From Rhodovastum atsumiense (GTDB lineage Bacteria; Pseudomonadota; Alphaproteobacteria; Acetobacterales; Acetobacteraceae): 64,000 bases of DNA. Each line of letters opens with the position of its first letter. Within the stretch, counting starts at the first letter, position 1. Made by a program: the position numbers and the translations under genes. Location of the stretch: contig NZ_OW485601.1 in assembly GCF_937425535.1 (NCBI RefSeq), positions 5,873,501-5,937,500 of the forward strand. Reading direction: 5' to 3'. Under the pieces are notes generated by a model. The model did no database searches, was not told where the DNA came from, and was given only the letters and a program-made list of their open reading frames with translations. Positions 16,220 through 25,586 of this stretch are shown in pieces.

Positions 16220-17275
16220 ATGCCCGGTTTGTTCGACCCTTTGCAGCTCGGCGACCTGTACTTGCCCAATCGCATCGTCATGGCGCCGCTGACCCGCTGT
16301 CGCGCCCCCGGGCGGGTGCCGAATGCGCTGATGCGTGACTACTACGTGCAGCGCTCCACTGCCGGGTTGATCCTGACCGAGGCGACCTCGGTGACGCCGC
16401 AAGGGGTCGGCTACCCGGACACCCCGGGCATCTGGTCCGATGAGCAGGTCAAGGCCTGGTCGGAGATCACCCGCGCGGTGCATGCCGCCACGGGACGCAT
16501 CGTTCTGCAGTTGTGGCATGTCGGACGCATCTCGGATCCGTCCTATCTCGACGGCGCACTGCCGGTGGCGCCGAGCGCGATCGCGGCAAAGGGCCATGTC
16601 AGCCTGCTGCGGCCGCAGCGCCCCTTCGTGACGCCGCGCGCGCTGGAAACCGAGGAAATCGCCGAGGTGGTGGCGCAGTTCCAGCGCGGGGCAGCCAATG
16701 CCCTGGCCGCCGGCTTCGACGGAGTAGAGATCCACGCGGCGAACGGCTACCTGATCGACCAGTTCCTGCAGGACAGCACCAACCGGCGCACCGACGCCTA
16801 TGGCGGCCCGATCGAGAACCGGGCCCGGCTGCTGCTGGAAATCGCCGATGCCTGCATCGAAGTCTGGGGCGCCGGGCGCGTCGGCGTGCACCTGGCACCG
16901 CGGGCGGACAGCCACGACATGGGCGATTCCGACCGCGCGGCGACCTTCGGTTATGTCGCCCGCGAGCTTGGAGAACGCGAGATCGCCTTCATCTGCGCGC
17001 GGGAGTCGCTCGGTGACAACCGACTCGGCCCGCAGCTCAAGGCGGCGTTCGGCGGCGCCTGGATCGCCAACGAGGGCTTCACGCGGGAAAGCGCCGAACA
17101 GGTGATCGACACCGGCGAAGCCGATGCCGTGGCCTTCGGCAAGGCCTTCATCGCCAATCCGGATCTGGTGCAGCGCCTCGCCAAGGGGACCGCGCTCAAT
17201 GCCCCGGACCCCTCGACCTTCTACGGTGGCGACACGAAGGGCTACACCGATTATCCGGAACTGGCCGCCGCCTGA
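16220..17275 (+). CDS. Old yellow enzyme-family alkene reductase
   Basis: FMN flavoprotein of 351 residues that reduces activated C=C bonds with NAD(P)H. It opens LFDPLQLGDLYLPNRIVMAPLTRCRA (FMN-binding loop, shown in part). It then has LQLWHVGR and GFDGVEIHAANGYLIDQFL with the substrate-binding His/Asn pair, and TDAYGGPIENRARLLLE. The ATG at 16220 matches the family N-terminus; the AGGA upstream is weak. The gap of about 210 bp after the FAH gene suggests separate transcription. The substrate in the cell is unknown; roles in enone detoxification are typical. Confidence 0.87.
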   Translation: MPGLFDPLQLGDLYLPNRIVMAPLTRCRAPGRVPNALMRDYYVQRSTAGLILTEATSVTPQGVGYPDTPGIWSDEQVKAWSEITRAVHAATGRIVLQLWHVGRISDPSYLDGALPVAPSAIAAKGHVSLLRPQRPFVTPRALETEEIAEVVAQFQRGAANALAAGFDGVEIHAANGYLIDQFLQDSTNRRTDAYGGPIENRARLLLEIADACIEVWGAGRVGVHLAPRADSHDMGDSDRAATFGYVARELGEREIAFICARESLGDNRLGPQLKAAFGGAWIANEGFTRESAEQVIDTGEADAVAFGKAFIANPDLVQRLAKGTALNAPDPSTFYGGDTKGYTDYPELAAA

Positions 17276-17283
17276 GCCTGATG

Positions 17284-17430
17284 GCGGGGCTTCGCCCCGC
17301 ACCTGACCAGGAGGCTTTGCCTCCTGGACCTCCACCAAGGGCTTCGCCCTTGGATCCCATTCTTTGCCGCGCAGCGCTATGGGGGTGCAGGGGCCTTGTG
17401 GCCCCTGCCGGGTCGAGGGCAGAGCCCTCG
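17284..17430. repeat. Five-hairpin interspersed repeat, copy 1
   Basis: Five consecutive perfect or near-perfect hairpins occur at 17284-17300, 17307-17327, 17335-17353, 17387-17408 and 17414-17430. Constant linkers join them, including GACCTCCA between the second and third and GCCGCGCAGCG before the fourth. It fills the gap between the convergent alkene reductase and aldolase genes. Two further copies lie at 33114 and 53755 with base changes that keep the stems paired. Placed at converging 3' ends it could terminate transcription in both directions. Confidence 0.88.
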
Positions 17431-17441
17431 CCTTCCTTTTC

Positions 17442-18218
17442 TTACACGAGGCCTTCCGCGTCCTTGCGCACCTGCGCCACCGCGGTTCGTGCCGCCAGCG
17501 CCATCAGCCCGCTGTCGTTAAGGATGGTGGTCAGCCTGAATCCCATCCGGATGGCACGGGCGGCGTAGGCGGCGCTGCCGCAATGGATGCCGCAGGCGAT
17601 GCCGCGCCGGGATGCCTCGCGGAGGAGCTTCTCGTAGATCGCCAGGATGTCCGGCTCCTCGCGATCGAGCTTGGGCACCAGCCCAAACGAGAATCCGAGG
17701 TCGGACGGGCCGACATAGACCGCGGCGATGCCCGGCACATCGAGGATGGCTTCCATGTTCTCGACCGCCTCGCGGGTCTCGATCATGGGGATGCACAGCG
17801 TCTCGTCATTGGCGATCGCCTGGTAGTCGCTTGCCGTGCCGTAGCCGACCATGCGGATCGGCCCGTTGGAACGGGTGCCGCGCGGCGGATATTTGCAGGC
17901 CTGGACGAAGGCTTCGGCCTCGCGGGCGGTGTTGACCATCGGGCAGATCACGCCCCAGGCGCCGCCATCGAGCACCTTGCCGATGATGCCCGGCTCGTTC
18001 CAGGGCACGCGCACCATGGGGGTGACGGGAGCGGCGGACATCGCCTGGAAACACTGCACCATCGACAGGTAGTCCTGCACGCCGTGCTGCAGGTCGACGG
18101 TCACGGCATCGAAGCCGCATCCGGCCATGACCTCGGCGGAAAAACCGGATGGAATGGCGAGCCAGCCATTCACGGCGGCCTTGCCCGATGCCCAGATCTG
18201 CTTCAGTCGATTGGCCAT
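17442..18218 (-). CDS. HpcH/HpaI-family aldolase (2-keto-3-deoxy acid aldolase)
   Basis: Class II metal-dependent aldolase of 258 residues. Diagnostic segments are CGFDAVTVDLQHG, PMVRVPWNEPGIIGKVLDGGAWGVICPMVNT, CIPMIETREAVEN (metal-binding Glu) and VYVGPSDLGFSFG (metal-binding Asp). It releases pyruvate from hydroxy-keto acids such as 2-keto-3-deoxy-rhamnonate or 4-hydroxy-2-oxovalerate. It is convergent with the sugar-acid cluster and could give a second, aldolytic exit from the 2-keto-3-deoxy intermediate made there (inference). GAGGGGGA lies about 9 nt before the ATG. Confidence 0.85.
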   Translation of the reverse strand: MANRLKQIWASGKAAVNGWLAIPSGFSAEVMAGCGFDAVTVDLQHGVQDYLSMVQCFQAMSAAPVTPMVRVPWNEPGIIGKVLDGGAWGVICPMVNTAREAEAFVQACKYPPRGTRSNGPIRMVGYGTASDYQAIANDETLCIPMIETREAVENMEAILDVPGIAAVYVGPSDLGFSFGLVPKLDREEPDILAIYEKLLREASRRGIACGIHCGSAAYAARAIRMGFRLTTILNDSGLMALAARTAVAQVRKDAEGLV

Positions 18219-18417
18219 GATCCGCGTTCCCCCTCGCGTCGGTTGCAGCGAGGCTAGGGCGCGGGAAAGGCCGGGTCAATTCGCTCCTCGGGCGCAACCG
18301 CGCGAGCCGTTCGGGGCAGGCTGACGCGGCGCAGTTTCGTGACGCACAGGAGCGTTATCCATCAAGACGTGCCTTCGATGGCATGCTTTTTCCCATTCAC
18401 GCCCCAGGAATTCGCTG

Positions 18418-19431
18418 ATGCCCGACGTGCTCACCCCGTCGTGCCGGATGTTGCAACTGGTGATGGGCCGCTTCGCCTCGCAGGCCGTGATCGTGGCGGC
18501 GCGACTGGGGGTCGCGGATGCGATTGGCGACGGCGTGCTGTCGGGCGCGGATCTGGCCTTTTCGCTGGGCACGCGCGAGGCACCGCTCGTGCGCCTGCTG
18601 GGGGCGCTGGCGGCACTGGGCGTGGTGCAGGATACCGGCGCAGGATGGGCGTTGACGCCGCTGGGCCACAGCTTGCGTCCCAATGCACCCCATTCGGTGC
18701 ACGACGCGGTGCTGTTCCTTGGCAGCCCGGAGCATGACGCCGCCTGGAGCGGGCTCGAGCACAGCCTGCGCACGGGCAGAAGTGGTTTCACGCATGTGCA
18801 CGGCGTCAGCTTCTGGGACCATATGGAGGCGCATCCGGGGCTGGCGCGTCGCTTCGACGGCATGATCGCTGGCAATGCCGCCATGTTCCGGGATGCGGTC
18901 CTGGCAACCTGTGACTTCTCCACGTTCGGTACGCTGGTCGATCTTGGCGGAAGCCAGGGAGTGGTGCTGTGCGGCATCCTGCAGCGCAACCCGGCCCTGC
19001 GTGGCATCCTGTTCGACCACCCCGACAGGGTCGCGGCGGCCCGGGCAGTGGTCGCCCGGGCCGGGCTGGCGGAACGCTGCGAGGTGATCGAGGGCGATTT
19101 CTTTGCCGGGGTGCCGGTCCGCGCCGACGCCTATCTGATGACCTCGGTCCTGCACGACTGGGACGACGACCGCGCCGTGGCCCTGCTGGGCAACATCCGC
19201 AGCGTGATGCCGGAAAACGCCCGCGTGCTGGCAGGGGAACTGGTGCTGCAGCCTCCGGGTGGGATGGATCCGGCGCGGCTGCTCGACCTGGAGATGCTGG
19301 TCATGACCGAAGGCGGCCGCGAACGCACGGAAGACGATTTCCGTGACCTGTTCGCCCGCGCCGGGTTGCGGCTCGAACGCATCCTCCCGACGTCGGCGTG
19401 GCAATCGCTGCTGGAAGCCGTTGCCGCCTGA
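18418..19431 (+). CDS. SAM-dependent methyltransferase, O-methyltransferase family 2 type
   Basis: 337 residues. An N-terminal winged-helix dimerisation domain (LVMGRFASQAVIVAARLGVADAI, then LVRLLGALAALGVV) precedes the Rossmann methyltransferase. That domain has TLVDLGGSQGVVLCGIL (motif I), the GDFF acidic loop, and YLMTSVLHDWDDD, where the His is the usual catalytic base of small-molecule O-methyltransferases. The plan resembles hydroxyneurosporene and polyketide O-methyltransferases. No pigment or polyketide genes are nearby, so the substrate is unknown. AGGA lies about 9 nt before the ATG. Confidence 0.8.
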   Translation: MPDVLTPSCRMLQLVMGRFASQAVIVAARLGVADAIGDGVLSGADLAFSLGTREAPLVRLLGALAALGVVQDTGAGWALTPLGHSLRPNAPHSVHDAVLFLGSPEHDAAWSGLEHSLRTGRSGFTHVHGVSFWDHMEAHPGLARRFDGMIAGNAAMFRDAVLATCDFSTFGTLVDLGGSQGVVLCGILQRNPALRGILFDHPDRVAAARAVVARAGLAERCEVIEGDFFAGVPVRADAYLMTSVLHDWDDDRAVALLGNIRSVMPENARVLAGELVLQPPGGMDPARLLDLEMLVMTEGGRERTEDDFRDLFARAGLRLERILPTSAWQSLLEAVAA

Positions 19432-19454
19432 TCCATCAGGCCGGCGATCTCGCG

Positions 19455-20429
19455 TCAGTCGTCATGTGGATGGTGGCAAGCAACACCCGTGACGCCATCC
19501 TGGGTCCATTCGGGATAAGTCACGCGGCAGAGATCGCTCGCCCGCGGGCAACGCGGGTGGAAATGACATCCCGGCGGCGGCGCGGCGGCGGAAGGGATCT
19601 CGCCGACGACGCGCGGCAGGGTACCGCGGCGCCGCGGGTCGGGCACCGGCGAGGCATCGCGCAGCATGCGCGTGTAAGGATGACGCGGCCGCGCAAAGAC
19701 CTGTGCCGCCGGCCCCTGCTCGACGATGCGGCCGAGATACATCACCGCCACCCGCGCGCAGAACCAGCGGATGACGCCCAGGTCGTGGCTGACGAACACG
19801 AAGGCGAGGTTGCGGCGTGCCTGCAGTTCCTTGAGCAGCAACAGCACCTGCGCCTGCACGGACACATCCAGGGCGGAGACCGGTTCGTCGGCGACGATCA
19901 GGTCCGGTCGCAGCGCCAGCGCGCGGGCGATGCCGATGCGCTGGCGCTGCCCCCCGGAGAATTCGTGCGGGAAGCGTGACAGCGCCGCCCCCGGCAGACC
20001 CACTTCTTCCAGCAGCGCAGCGGCCATGTCGTCGGCTTCGCGTCCCTGGGCCAGGCCGTGCACCTGCAACGGCTCGGTGAGGGTACGGCGGATGGTGCGG
20101 CGCGGATTCAGCGACGAATAGGGATCCTGGAAGACGATCTGCATGCGCCGGCGCAGGCGGCGCAGCGTCACCCCGGAGGCCGCGCGCAAATCGGTTCCGT
20201 CGAAATGGATGCTCCCGTCATCGGGTTCAATCAGGCGCAGCAGGGCGCGCGCGGCGGTGGACTTGCCGCAGCCGGATTCGCCGACCAGCCCGAACGCCTC
20301 CCCGGGCAGGACGGAGAAATCGACACCGTCGACGGCGCGCACGGTGGTCCGCACCGGGCGGGGGAAGCCCTTCACCACGGTGAAGTGCTTGCGCAGGCCC
20401 TGCACATCCAGGATCGGGGCAGTGCTCAT
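19455..20429 (-). CDS. Peptide-type ABC importer ATP-binding protein (OppF/DppF-like)
   Basis: 324-residue ATPase. It has Walker A GLVGESGCGKST, Q-loop VFQDPYSSLNPR, signature FSGGQRQRIGIARALA, Walker B LIVADEPVSALDV and the H-loop VSHDLG. The C-terminal oligopeptide-type extension has the cysteine cluster PPGCHFHPRCPRASDLC, which binds a metal in relatives. It is the last gene of the operon; its start overlaps the permease stop by ATGA (20426-20429). It powers import with the OppD-like ATPase at the head of the operon. Confidence 0.9.
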   Translation of the reverse strand: MSTAPILDVQGLRKHFTVVKGFPRPVRTTVRAVDGVDFSVLPGEAFGLVGESGCGKSTAARALLRLIEPDDGSIHFDGTDLRAASGVTLRRLRRRMQIVFQDPYSSLNPRRTIRRTLTEPLQVHGLAQGREADDMAAALLEEVGLPGAALSRFPHEFSGGQRQRIGIARALALRPDLIVADEPVSALDVSVQAQVLLLLKELQARRNLAFVFVSHDLGVIRWFCARVAVMYLGRIVEQGPAAQVFARPRHPYTRMLRDASPVPDPRRRGTLPRVVGEIPSAAAPPPGCHFHPRCPRASDLCRVTYPEWTQDGVTGVACHHPHDD

Positions 20430-21259
20430 GTGCCGCTCAGCTTCGGATCGGTGGCGTCGCGCAAGCCGTCGCCCACCATGTTCAGGCCCAGCACCAGCAT
20501 CAGGATGGCGATACCGGGCCAGATCGACAGCCACGGCGCATCCAGGATGTTCTCGAAGCCGTCCCGCATCATGCCGCCCCAGGTGGCGGTCGGCGGCTTC
20601 ACGCCAAGGCCGATGAAGGACAGCGATGCCTCGGTGCGCACCGCGGTCGCCATCCACAGGCTGCCCATCACCAGCACCTCGCTCAGGATGTTCGGCAGGA
20701 TATGCACGAACAGCACGCGCGCATGCGAGAAGCCGAGCGCCCGTCCGGCCTCAACGAAGGCGCGTTCCTTCAGCGTCAGCACCGGGGCGCGGGCGATGCG
20801 GGCGAAGGGGGCGATGGCGGTCAGCGAGATGGCAATGACGAGGTTGATCAGTTCGGGGCCGAGCAGCGCCACCACGATCAGGCCGAGGATCAGGCTCGGG
20901 AAGGAGAGCATGATGTCCATCAACTGCATCATGAACAGGTCGAACCGCCCGCCCACGTAGCCGCTGACCATGCCGATGGCGCCACCGATCAGGATGGCCG
21001 AGCCGATCGAGGTGACGGCGATGACCAGCGAGATGCGCGCGCCCCACAGGATGCGCGAGAGCACGTCGCGGCCATAGGTGTCGGTGCCGAGCAGGAAATC
21101 GCCGCCCGGCGGCTGCAGCCGTTCGATGATGTTCTGGTCGACCGGATCATAAGGCGCGATCCAGGGCGCGAGCACGGCGCCGAGCACCACCAGCCCGCAC
21201 AGCACAATGCCGATCGAGGTGGTGGGATTGCGCAGCATGGCGGCAAGGAAGCGTTTCAT
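20426..21259 (-). CDS. Peptide-type ABC importer permease (OppC/DppC-like)
   Basis: 277-residue inner-membrane permease with about six helices. Features are an N-terminal FLAAMLRNPTTSIGIVLCGLVVLGAVLAP helix, the FLLGTDTYGRDVLSRILWG entry motif typical of OppC, and the coupling EAA loop VEAGRALGFSHARVLFVHILPN. It pairs with the OppB-like permease. Ten bases separate it from the upstream permease gene and it overlaps the downstream ATPase gene. Confidence 0.9.
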   Translation of the reverse strand: MKRFLAAMLRNPTTSIGIVLCGLVVLGAVLAPWIAPYDPVDQNIIERLQPPGGDFLLGTDTYGRDVLSRILWGARISLVIAVTSIGSAILIGGAIGMVSGYVGGRFDLFMMQLMDIMLSFPSLILGLIVVALLGPELINLVIAISLTAIAPFARIARAPVLTLKERAFVEAGRALGFSHARVLFVHILPNILSEVLVMGSLWMATAVRTEASLSFIGLGVKPPTATWGGMMRDGFENILDAPWLSIWPGIAILMLVLGLNMVGDGLRDATDPKLSGT

Positions 21260-21269
21260 CGGGCCGCGC

Positions 21270-22211
21270 TCATGCCTGCTTCACCCGTGGATCGATCAGG
21301 CCATAGGTGAGATCGGTCAGCAGGTTCACCACCACGATCAGGAAGCAATAGATCACCATCAGTCCCTGCAGCATCGTATAGTCGCGCTGGTTGAGGGCGC
21401 CGACGATGATCTTGCCGAGCCCCGGACGATTGAACACGATCTCGGTCAGCACGGAATTGCCGATCAGGATGCCGACATAGAGCCCGACCACCGTCACCAC
21501 CGGCAGGCCGGCATTGCGCAGGCCGTGGCGCCAGACCACGCGCCGCCAGGGCATGCCCTTGGCGCGGGCGGTGCGCATGTAGTCTTCCGACAGCACCTGC
21601 AGCATGGCGCTGCGGGTCACCCGGGTGATGTAGGCGGCCATGACCACGCCGAGCGTCAGGGCCGGCAGCACCAGCCGGTGCAACCGGTCGAGCGGGTCGG
21701 ACAGGTCGGCATTGCCGATCACCGGGAACAGGCGCCAGTGCAGCGCGAAGGCCAGCAGCATGAAGATGCCGGAGACGAACACGGGAAAGGACAGGCCGAC
21801 CAGCGACAGCAGCCGCGCCGCCACGTCGATGGCGCGGTTGCGGTAGAGCGCCGCCCAGACCCCGGCGGGCACGCCCAGCAGGGTCCCCACCAGCAGCGCC
21901 GCGAGCGTCAGGTCGATCGTGTAGGGCAGCACCGCGCCGACATCGCTCAGGATCGGCCGGTCCGTCACCATGGAGCGGCCGAACTCGCCCGACAGCGATT
22001 GCCCGATGAAATCGAGATATTGCCGCCAGATCGGCAGGTCGAGGCCAAGCTTGGCGCGCAGCGCCTCGACGGCGGCGGGGGTGGCACGGTCGCCCAGGAT
22101 CGCGATCGCCGGATCGCCAGGGACGATCCGCACGATCACGAAGACCAGGGTCAACACTGCCAGCAGCGTCGGAATCGCCGCCAGCAGCCGGCGCAGGATG
22201 TAGAAGATCAC
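21270..22211 (-). CDS. Peptide-type ABC importer permease (OppB/DppB-like)
   Basis: 313-residue permease. It opens with the standard IFYILRRLLAAIPTLLAVLTLVF helix, has PGDPA after it, and holds the EAA loop YMRTARAKGMPWRRVVWRHGLRNA. About six helices are visible. The start codon is GTG, and it overlaps the TGA of the binding-protein gene as GTGA (22208-22211), a sign of translational coupling. Confidence 0.9.
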   Translation of the reverse strand: MIFYILRRLLAAIPTLLAVLTLVFVIVRIVPGDPAIAILGDRATPAAVEALRAKLGLDLPIWRQYLDFIGQSLSGEFGRSMVTDRPILSDVGAVLPYTIDLTLAALLVGTLLGVPAGVWAALYRNRAIDVAARLLSLVGLSFPVFVSGIFMLLAFALHWRLFPVIGNADLSDPLDRLHRLVLPALTLGVVMAAYITRVTRSAMLQVLSEDYMRTARAKGMPWRRVVWRHGLRNAGLPVVTVVGLYVGILIGNSVLTEIVFNRPGLGKIIVGALNQRDYTMLQGLMVIYCFLIVVVNLLTDLTYGLIDPRVKQA

Positions 22212-23767
22212 TTGAAGTGGGTGGTCTCGGTGATGACCGGGCCGAGCGAGAGCGATCCTTTCAGCGTGTAGCCGTAATCAAGGCTGTCACGCCGCACCCA
22301 GGCCTGCAGCGTCTCGATCAGCGGCACGGCGCAGAGCTGCGTCACGATCTTGCGCTGCGCCGTCTGCCACAATGCGATCTGCTTCTTCTCGTCGGGTTCG
22401 GTGCGGGCGGCGTCGATCTCGGCGTCGGCCGCGGTACAGTGGCTGAAATTGGTCACCGCCGTTGGCGTCTTCACCGTGCTGCGCGAATGGTAGAACTGGG
22501 TCAGGTAGACATCCGCCACCGGGAAGCGCGCCGCGGTATAGGAAACGATCGAGGAAAGATCCTGGCGGATCATCTGGTGATAGGTGGCGTGCTCGACCAC
22601 CTGCAGGTCGAGGTTGATGCCGGCACGCTTGAGCTGGGCCTGCACCACCTGCATCTGCGCCAGCATGTTGGGCAACTGGGTGTGGATCACCTTCAGCGTC
22701 AGGCCCTGCGGGTAGCCGGCCTCGGCGAGCAGTTGCTTGGCCTTGTTGAGGTTGAACTGCGGCAGGCCGTTCTCGGCGGTGTAGCCGAGATTGCCGATCG
22801 GGATCACGCTGCCGGGCTGGCGGGAAATCTCCGCGCCCTGCCAGCGCAGGATCTCCGGGCGGTTGATGGCGTAGGCGATGGCCTGGCGCACGCGGATGTC
22901 GTCGAGCGGCTTCTGCGCCATGTTCAGGTGCAGCAGTGCCTCCTCGCCGGGCTCGAACACGTCGACCACGGCATTCGGCATCTTCCTGGCGCGGTTCACC
23001 CAGGTCTGGTCCTGCATGCCGAATTCGAGGTCGAGCTCACCGTTCTGGAAGGCGAGGTCGCGCGAGGCCGTGGACGGCAGGAAGCGGTAGCTGATGCGCT
23101 CCAGCTTCGGGGCACCGCGGAAATAGGCTTTATGGGCCACCAGTTCCAGCGACTGATTCGGCGTGAGCGAGGCATAGGCAAAGGGGCCGGAGCCGATCGG
23201 CGCGCGGGCGAAGCCGTCGCCGAGAGCCTCCACCGCCTTGCGCGAAACGATGAAGCCGCCGGCATAATTGGTGACGATGCCGAGCAGGCTCGGCACCTGT
23301 TGCTTCAGCGTGATGCGCACCGTGTACGGATCGATCGCCTCGACCTTGTCGAAGGCGGCATAATCGGCGGAGAAGGCCGAGCGCTTCGGATCGGCCGCCT
23401 TCTGCAGGCTGAACACCACGTCGTCGGCGGTGACTTCGCCGTAATCGCCATGGAACTTGACGCCGTGACGCAGATGGAAGGTCCAGACCGTCTTGTCGGC
23501 GCTCGCTTCCCAGCGCTCGGCGAGGTCCGGTTCAATATCGGTGGGCGACATGCTGCCGGGGCGGAAGCGCACCAGCCCATTGAACATCCACGCCACCACC
23601 GTGCGATCGATGGTGGAGACAGCAAAGTGCGGGTCGAGGCGGCCCACGTCCTGAGCGGCCATGCCCACCACCAGCGTGGTCCTGGGCGCGGCCTGTGCGG
23701 AGGCCGGCAGCGTTGCCGCGAAGGGTACGGCAAAGGCGGCTGCCAGCAGGGCGGCACGGAACGTCAT
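22208..23767 (-). CDS. Peptide-type ABC importer periplasmic substrate-binding protein
   Basis: 519-residue SBP_bac_5 protein with a Sec signal peptide (FRAALLAAAFAVPFAATLP, cleavage near SAQA). Family marks are LDPHFAVSTIDRTVVAWMFNGLVRF, the LRHGVKFHG loop, FARAPIGSGPFAY and VRQAIAYAINRPEILRW. It should capture a small peptide, opine or similar solute in the periplasm; sequence does not define which. GAGAGGG precedes the ATG at 23767. Its gene is linked to the permeases by GTGA overlap and lies 77 bp after an SDR gene. Confidence 0.9.
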   Translation of the reverse strand: MTFRAALLAAAFAVPFAATLPASAQAAPRTTLVVGMAAQDVGRLDPHFAVSTIDRTVVAWMFNGLVRFRPGSMSPTDIEPDLAERWEASADKTVWTFHLRHGVKFHGDYGEVTADDVVFSLQKAADPKRSAFSADYAAFDKVEAIDPYTVRITLKQQVPSLLGIVTNYAGGFIVSRKAVEALGDGFARAPIGSGPFAYASLTPNQSLELVAHKAYFRGAPKLERISYRFLPSTASRDLAFQNGELDLEFGMQDQTWVNRARKMPNAVVDVFEPGEEALLHLNMAQKPLDDIRVRQAIAYAINRPEILRWQGAEISRQPGSVIPIGNLGYTAENGLPQFNLNKAKQLLAEAGYPQGLTLKVIHTQLPNMLAQMQVVQAQLKRAGINLDLQVVEHATYHQMIRQDLSSIVSYTAARFPVADVYLTQFYHSRSTVKTPTAVTNFSHCTAADAEIDAARTEPDEKKQIALWQTAQRKIVTQLCAVPLIETLQAWVRRDSLDYGYTLKGSLSLGPVITETTHFK

Positions 23768-23844
23768 GATCCCTCTCCCGAACAATTTCCGGCGTATGAT
23801 GGGGAATTGGACAGGACGCGGCGGCTCGCCGCAAGGGGGAAGCG

Positions 23845-24529
23845 TCACACCAATGCCTCGAACCGGCAGTTGACACGCAATTCGCCGATCGTTGCGGTGT
23901 TGGGCAGGCGCAGCAGCATCTCGGCCAGGGCAGCGACGTCGGCGGGATCGGTCATCCGGTCGCGCGGATGCGTCGCGTGCAGGGTCATGTCGGTGGCGAC
24001 GAAGCCCGGGCAGAGCGCGGTGGCGCGGATGCCATGGTCCCAGCCCTCGCGCCGCACCGCCTGGGTCAGGGCGATCAGCGCGAACTTGCTCATGGCGTAG
24101 CCGGCGTTCTCGTTGGCGACGCGCTTGCCCGAGAGCGAGGCGAGGTTGATCACCCTGCCCTCGCCGCCGGCCTTCAGGTGCGGCAGGGCAAGACGGATCA
24201 GCCGCAGCGGCCCCTTCACGTTCACCTCCCACATCCGGTCGAACGCTGTCTCGTCCGCATCCTCGATGCGCGCCATCGGATTGATCCCGGCGGCGTTGAC
24301 CAGCCCGTCCAGCCGGCCGAAGCGGGCCAGGGTGGCATCGATCCAGGCCTGCGCGCTGTCCAGGCTCTCGGCCTCGTAGGTGTGGGAGAACAGGCGTTCA
24401 TGCGCCGGCAGCGCCCGCGGCGAACGCAGCCCGGCGGAGACGCAGAAGCCCGCGGCCAGCAGCGTGTCCACGACCTTTCGTCCGATGCCCCGCCCGGCCC
24501 CCGAGACCATGACGACGCGACCGGTGGGA

Positions 24530-24537
<8 letters not shown>
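23845..24537 (-). CDS. SDR oxidoreductase embedded in the ABC importer operon
   Basis: 230-residue classical short-chain dehydrogenase. Motifs are VSGAGRGIGRKV, NAAGINPMAR, the catalytic Ser in NLASLSG, YAMSKFALIAL and CPGFVATDMT. It lies between the OppD-like ATPase gene (overlap of 8 bp at its start) and the binding-protein gene, so it is read with the importer. It may oxidise or reduce the imported compound (inference). Confidence 0.83.
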
Positions 24538-25519
<982 letters not shown>

Positions 25520-25586
25520 TGCTTGCCAGCGTGGCCGAGCCCGGCCAAACCTGCAACCCACTGAATGTCACCAAGGACCCCGTGCC

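Noticed and set aside
17281-17568. Small open frames running through the five-hairpin repeats
   Set aside because: Their peptides simply translate the repeat stems (Pro/Gly/Arg-rich) and have no ribosome sites; similar frames occur at all three copies.
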